Part shown: piece by piece, positions 61,301 to 64,000 of the stretch | Layout: each line of letters opens with the position of its first letter | Numbering within the stretch: position 1 is the stretch's first letter | Program-made: the position numbers and the translations under genes | Assembly: GCF_033568475.1 (NCBI RefSeq) | Contig: NC_133122.1 | Span: forward strand, 19,289,206 to 19,353,205 | DNA length: 64,000 bases | Source of the DNA: Henckelia pumila | Lineage: Eukaryota; Streptophyta; Magnoliopsida; Lamiales; Gesneriaceae | Direction: 5' to 3' | Notes under the pieces: model-generated | What the model was told of the DNA's origin: nothing | Seen by the model: only the letters and a program-made list of their open reading frames with translations | The model's database searches: none

Positions 61301-62015
61301 TGCTTGTTGAGTCTTTAGACTCACTACGCTTGTTTGATTGCAGGTGATGAGTTATATGTTGAGGTGATTGAGGGGCAGGATCCACTGGGTTGAGGCCACT
61401 GGTAGTGCGAAGCCCAATGACCGTCGCTGTTGAATGTTTAAGTTTTCCGCGTATTAACTCTGATGTGTAGTAATGATTATGAGAATTGTAGTTTTTAGCC
61501 AGGATGTGTTTTCCCTGTGCTTGTTGAAGTTTATTTCTTAGCGCACCTTATTTTGTAACCGGGAGATGGTTATTTGTCTTTGCATGTTTACGATTAGCGC
61601 ACCTTATTTTGTAACCGGGAGGTGGTTACTTGTCCTTGCATGTTTATGCTTAGCGCTCTTTATTTTGTAACCGGGAGGTGGTTACTTGCCTTTGCATGTT
61701 TTTGATTAGCGCACTTTATTTTGTAACCGGGAGATGGCTACTTGTCTTTGCATGTTTATGATTAGCACACTTGAGATTATGTTGAAGGTTATTTCTTAGT
61801 TTACTTTATGTTGTAACCCGAAAGTGGTTACTTAGTCTTTGAACGTTTATGATTATTGCATTTGAGACTTTCAGTCATCGTTTCTTTCCTTTATTTGAAA
61901 TGCTGACTAGGTCAAGGTGGCTTGTTTACTTTTCAAACGAGTCATGGCAATTTTTTTTTTAAAATCAGTATTTTCTTTATTATTTAATTTAAGCTTAGAG
62001 GTTAGGGTTGTTTCA
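58312..62015 (+). repeat. 3' LTR of element B (3704 bp)
   Basis: Near-identical copy of 51246-54952 with the same internal repeats (56-bp array at about 61539-61853, 45-bp motif near 60830-60968). The noticed differences are mostly transitions, for example GACCTTGG/GACCTCGG and CCTGGAAT/CCTAGAAT, plus a shorter poly-C tract. It ends at the GAACC target duplication. Confidence 0.9.
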
Positions 62016-63142
62016 GAACCAGTCCCATGCAGACCACCAACCATCAGCCGAGCCCCCTTCCCCTAGAACCCTAATCTGCGCACATGGAGGGCAGTCCGAC
62101 CTTTGTGGCTTTCCTGGGCTCGTTTGGCTCGAACCACTCGAGCCATTCGAGTCCAGGCCACACCAACACCCCCTTCTAGACCCTCGGCCAGCAGCTAGAT
62201 ACAACCAAGAGTAGAAAACGTGAACATGAACAAACAAATCACACGGCCAAACTCGATCTCCACGATAGCCGAAGTAGTTTTCTGAAAATCTTTAAAAGTT
62301 GTGATGCATACCTCATACACACACTATAATAACCGTTAGGTACAAAAAAATTCAGAATAAAACATGCCTTTCACCGGAAACGAAGAGAAAAACGAGCGTG
62401 GGACGATTCCAGGACGATGGGGGCGATGACAACCGACTTGGACCTTCAAAAACCGAGGCTATGGTGTTCTTTCTTGTGGGAAGCCGATGAAGATGATGAA
62501 TGGAAGGGAGGGAGGCGGCTAAGAGGGGTAATCGGTTAAGGGTTTGGGGTAGATTAGGTTAGAGTTTTTATTTTAATAAAAATAGGTTTTTAGGATAATT
62601 AAAATATATAAATAAGGGTTTTTAAATTCAAAATATATAACTTAAAACTCTAACTAACAATTAAAATCTGATAATAAATTTAACAATCCCGAAATACATA
62701 ATTAAGGGAATTTTAAAAATACTAAAAAGTTAATATTTTGGCTTATTTTGAATAAAAATGGACTCCTAAAATTATATAAAATTAAATACTAAAAATTTTG
62801 AGATAATAAAACTCAAAATAATATTTTAGGGCTCTAAAAAGGCTCATGAAATTAATTGGCTAGAAAGTTGTCATCTCGTCCGTCCACGGTCCCGTCTACG
62901 CGATAAAATAATTAAAATACTAAAAATCATAAAAATCACTAATTATGGGTTAAATACTTAAAAATAATAAATTAAATCATGCACAAATAATTCACATAAT
63001 TATTTAACCCATAAATCTAAAATTTAAATAATTAAATATCCTAATTATGCATGCGGATTTACATATTTGAAATACCGGGTGTTACAAATTACATGCCTAA
63101 GTTCTATTTAGTAGGTGATCCAGGTAAAGGTCACTACATTTA

Positions 63143-63154
63143 TGGTATCAGAGC
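63143..63154 (+). other. Primer-binding site of element A
   Basis: TGGTATCAGAGC four bases after the end of LTR A is complementary to initiator-Met tRNA. It confirms that 63138 is the end of a 5' LTR and gives the element's orientation. Confidence 0.85.
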
Positions 63155-63214
63155 ATGTAAAGTATTCTTGGGATTTAGATTCTACATAAGATAACTGTTA
63201 GGTTAATTTTGTAG

Positions 63215-64000
63215 ATGGCAGATCATGATGACCAGAGTTCTCATGGCAGTATTGGTGGGCGTTGGGGTGATGCCGACCGGGAGCCTCGTCGAAAACTCTG
63301 CCATCGTCATCGAGATGAGGACCGTTTCAGTGTACGTCGATTCTTGCAGATGGGGCCTAAGCCCTTGGTTGGAGGTGAGTCTCCGGAGGATGCGGAGAAC
63401 TGGTTAGACCGCATGGAGACGACTTTTCAGACTTTCCAATGCACCGAGGAGCAGAAGATGGAGACCCTTGGTTATCTTCTGGATGGACGTGCGCGCAGGT
63501 AGTGGAGGTTTACTTCTGCACCTTTTGTTGCGGCGAGAGGAGTGGCCACCCGGACCGAGTTTCGCACAGCTTTTCAGAAGCTGTATTTTCCTCCTGCACT
63601 CCGTCAGTCGAAGGCAGGCGAGCTACTGAGTCTGCGACATGGAGCCATGTCTATTGATGAGTATCAGCAGAAGTTCTTTGATCTGCTATCCTATTGCCCC
63701 GAGATTGCTGACAGCTCTGGAATGAAGTATAATCTGTTCCTTTAGGGCCTTAACCTTGAGATCCACGAGCGTGTGGCGGTCGACGACGACATGTCCTACG
63801 AGGGTTTGGTGAGCCATTGTCACCAGGTGGAGGACAGCATTCGGCGGAACAGGTCTTTCTCTCAATCGAGACCTGCTAGTTCTTTGGGTCCCCGTGCCCA
63901 ATCTTTCAAGAAGTCTGGATCTACTTCTTCTTCCTCTGGCTCTGCTGGTGTTGTCCGTTTCGGTAAGAAGGACAAGTGTGATCACTGTGGGAAGAACCAT
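63215..64000 (+). pseudogene. Gypsy gag of element A, two in-frame TAG stops, runs off the window
   Basis: The frame starts MADHDDQSSHGSIGGRWGD, 60 bp after the primer site. It includes FLQMGPKPLVGGESPEDAEN and WLDRMETTFQTF, then a TAG (63500-63502). It continues in the same frame through TEFRTAFQKLYFPPALRQ, SIDEYQQKFFDLLSYCPEI, a second TAG (63743-63745), and VDDDMSYEGLVSHCHQVE. The window ends inside a CCHC zinc knuckle (CDHCGKNH). This is the retrotransposon gag domain plus nucleocapsid finger, which packages element RNA. Both stops can be single transitions from TGG or CAG, as methylated plant repeats often acquire. The rest of the polyprotein lies beyond the window. Confidence 0.85.

Larger units (their letters stand above)
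51246..62015 (+). mobile_element. LTR retrotransposon B, complete, LARD-like (10.8 kb)
   Basis: Two long LTRs (51246-54952 and 58312-62015) flank a 3.4-kb interior. Exact 5-bp target duplications GAACC lie at 51241-51245 and 62016-62020. Both LTRs begin TGTAGTACCTGAAATCC and end GTTGTTTCA. By eye they differ at roughly a dozen to fifteen positions plus a poly-C length change in 3.7 kb, so insertion is recent. The interior has a primer site and polypurine tract but only wrecked gypsy pol sequence. The element fits a large retrotransposon derivative that depends on proteins supplied by a relative. Confidence 0.9.
49651..63086 (-). mobile_element. Solo LTR C (about 2.66 kb), split by element B
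   Basis: Left part 49651-51245 starts TGAAACGACCCTAACTC; right part 62021-63086 ends GAAATACCGGGTGTTACA. On the minus strand it therefore reads TGTAACACCCGGTATTTC...GGGTCGTTTCA, a classic gypsy LTR form. Flanks AATTG (49646-49650) and AATTA (63087-63091) are a 5-bp target duplication with one mismatch. No internal retrotransposon region is present apart from inserted B, so C is a solo LTR inside LTR A. Repeated GGCCCAA/AAGCCCA tracts near 50700-50950 belong to it. Confidence 0.75.
46936..64000 (+). mobile_element. Gypsy-type LTR retrotransposon A (5' LTR plus start of gag)
   Basis: The 5' LTR begins TGTAGTAGCCCGTAACC at 46936 and ends GGTCACTACA at 63138, with inverted termini TGTAGT/ACTACA. 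It is split by nested insertions D (47804-49198) and C (49651-63086), leaving about 1.36 kb of own LTR sequence. A TATA box TATATAAA is at 47301-47308, with a plausible transcript start about 30 bp later. A primer-binding site and gag follow. The 3' LTR lies outside the window. The insertion broke an ABCC transporter fragment. Confidence 0.8.

Noticed and set aside
62013..62237. Short frames on both strands right of element B
   Set aside because: They lie in the GC-rich part of solo LTR C and show no domain; the sequence continues from 51245 once B is removed.

Overview
The window is nuclear DNA of a flowering plant, most likely a eudicot. The evidence is intron-rich plant gene families, AT-rich intergenic DNA, plant TIR elements and SINEs, and large nested LTR retrotransposons with an initiator-Met tRNA primer site. 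Nothing looks bacterial or organellar.

Layout. (1) 1-8020: a tandem array of about eleven units of roughly 660 bp. On the minus strand each unit carries a decayed piece of a mitochondrial-type chaperonin-60 gene. The array is interrupted by an LTR fragment and a hAT MITE. (2) 8020-21000: a gene island with an intronless fasciclin-like arabinogalactan protein gene (+), a nine-exon P58IPK/DNAJC3-type ER co-chaperone gene (-) and a three-exon INDETERMINATE DOMAIN zinc-finger gene (-). (3) 21000-32100: AT-rich intergenic DNA with a SINE, MULE- and MITE-type elements and dispersed LTR-derived modules. (4) 32145-41020: a twenty-coding-exon valyl-tRNA synthetase gene (-). (5) 41400-46935: a hAT-type MITE, a hAT-like transposase relic split by a second MITE, the end of a CACTA transposon with dense subterminal repeats, and fragments of an NCL-type exchanger and an ABCC transporter. 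(6) 46936-64000: a nested stack of LTR retrotransposons. The outer element A is represented by its 5' LTR and the start of a gag with two stop codons. Its LTR holds solo LTR D and LTR C, and C holds the complete element B. B has 3.7-kb, nearly identical LTRs around a decayed 3.4-kb interior.

Exon structures of the three multi-exon genes were built by hand from splice sites, reading-frame phase and remembered family sequences. All exons join in frame: 481 aa for P58IPK, 540 aa for IDD and 1056 aa for ValRS. The most unusual item is the chaperonin-60-derived satellite. Nine units hold the full conserved block, and all ten copies of the conserved start region share the same in-frame TAA, so the gene piece seems to have been dead before it was amplified. 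The P58IPK promoter has two exact CCAAT-N10-CACG ER-stress elements, which fits control by the unfolded-protein response.
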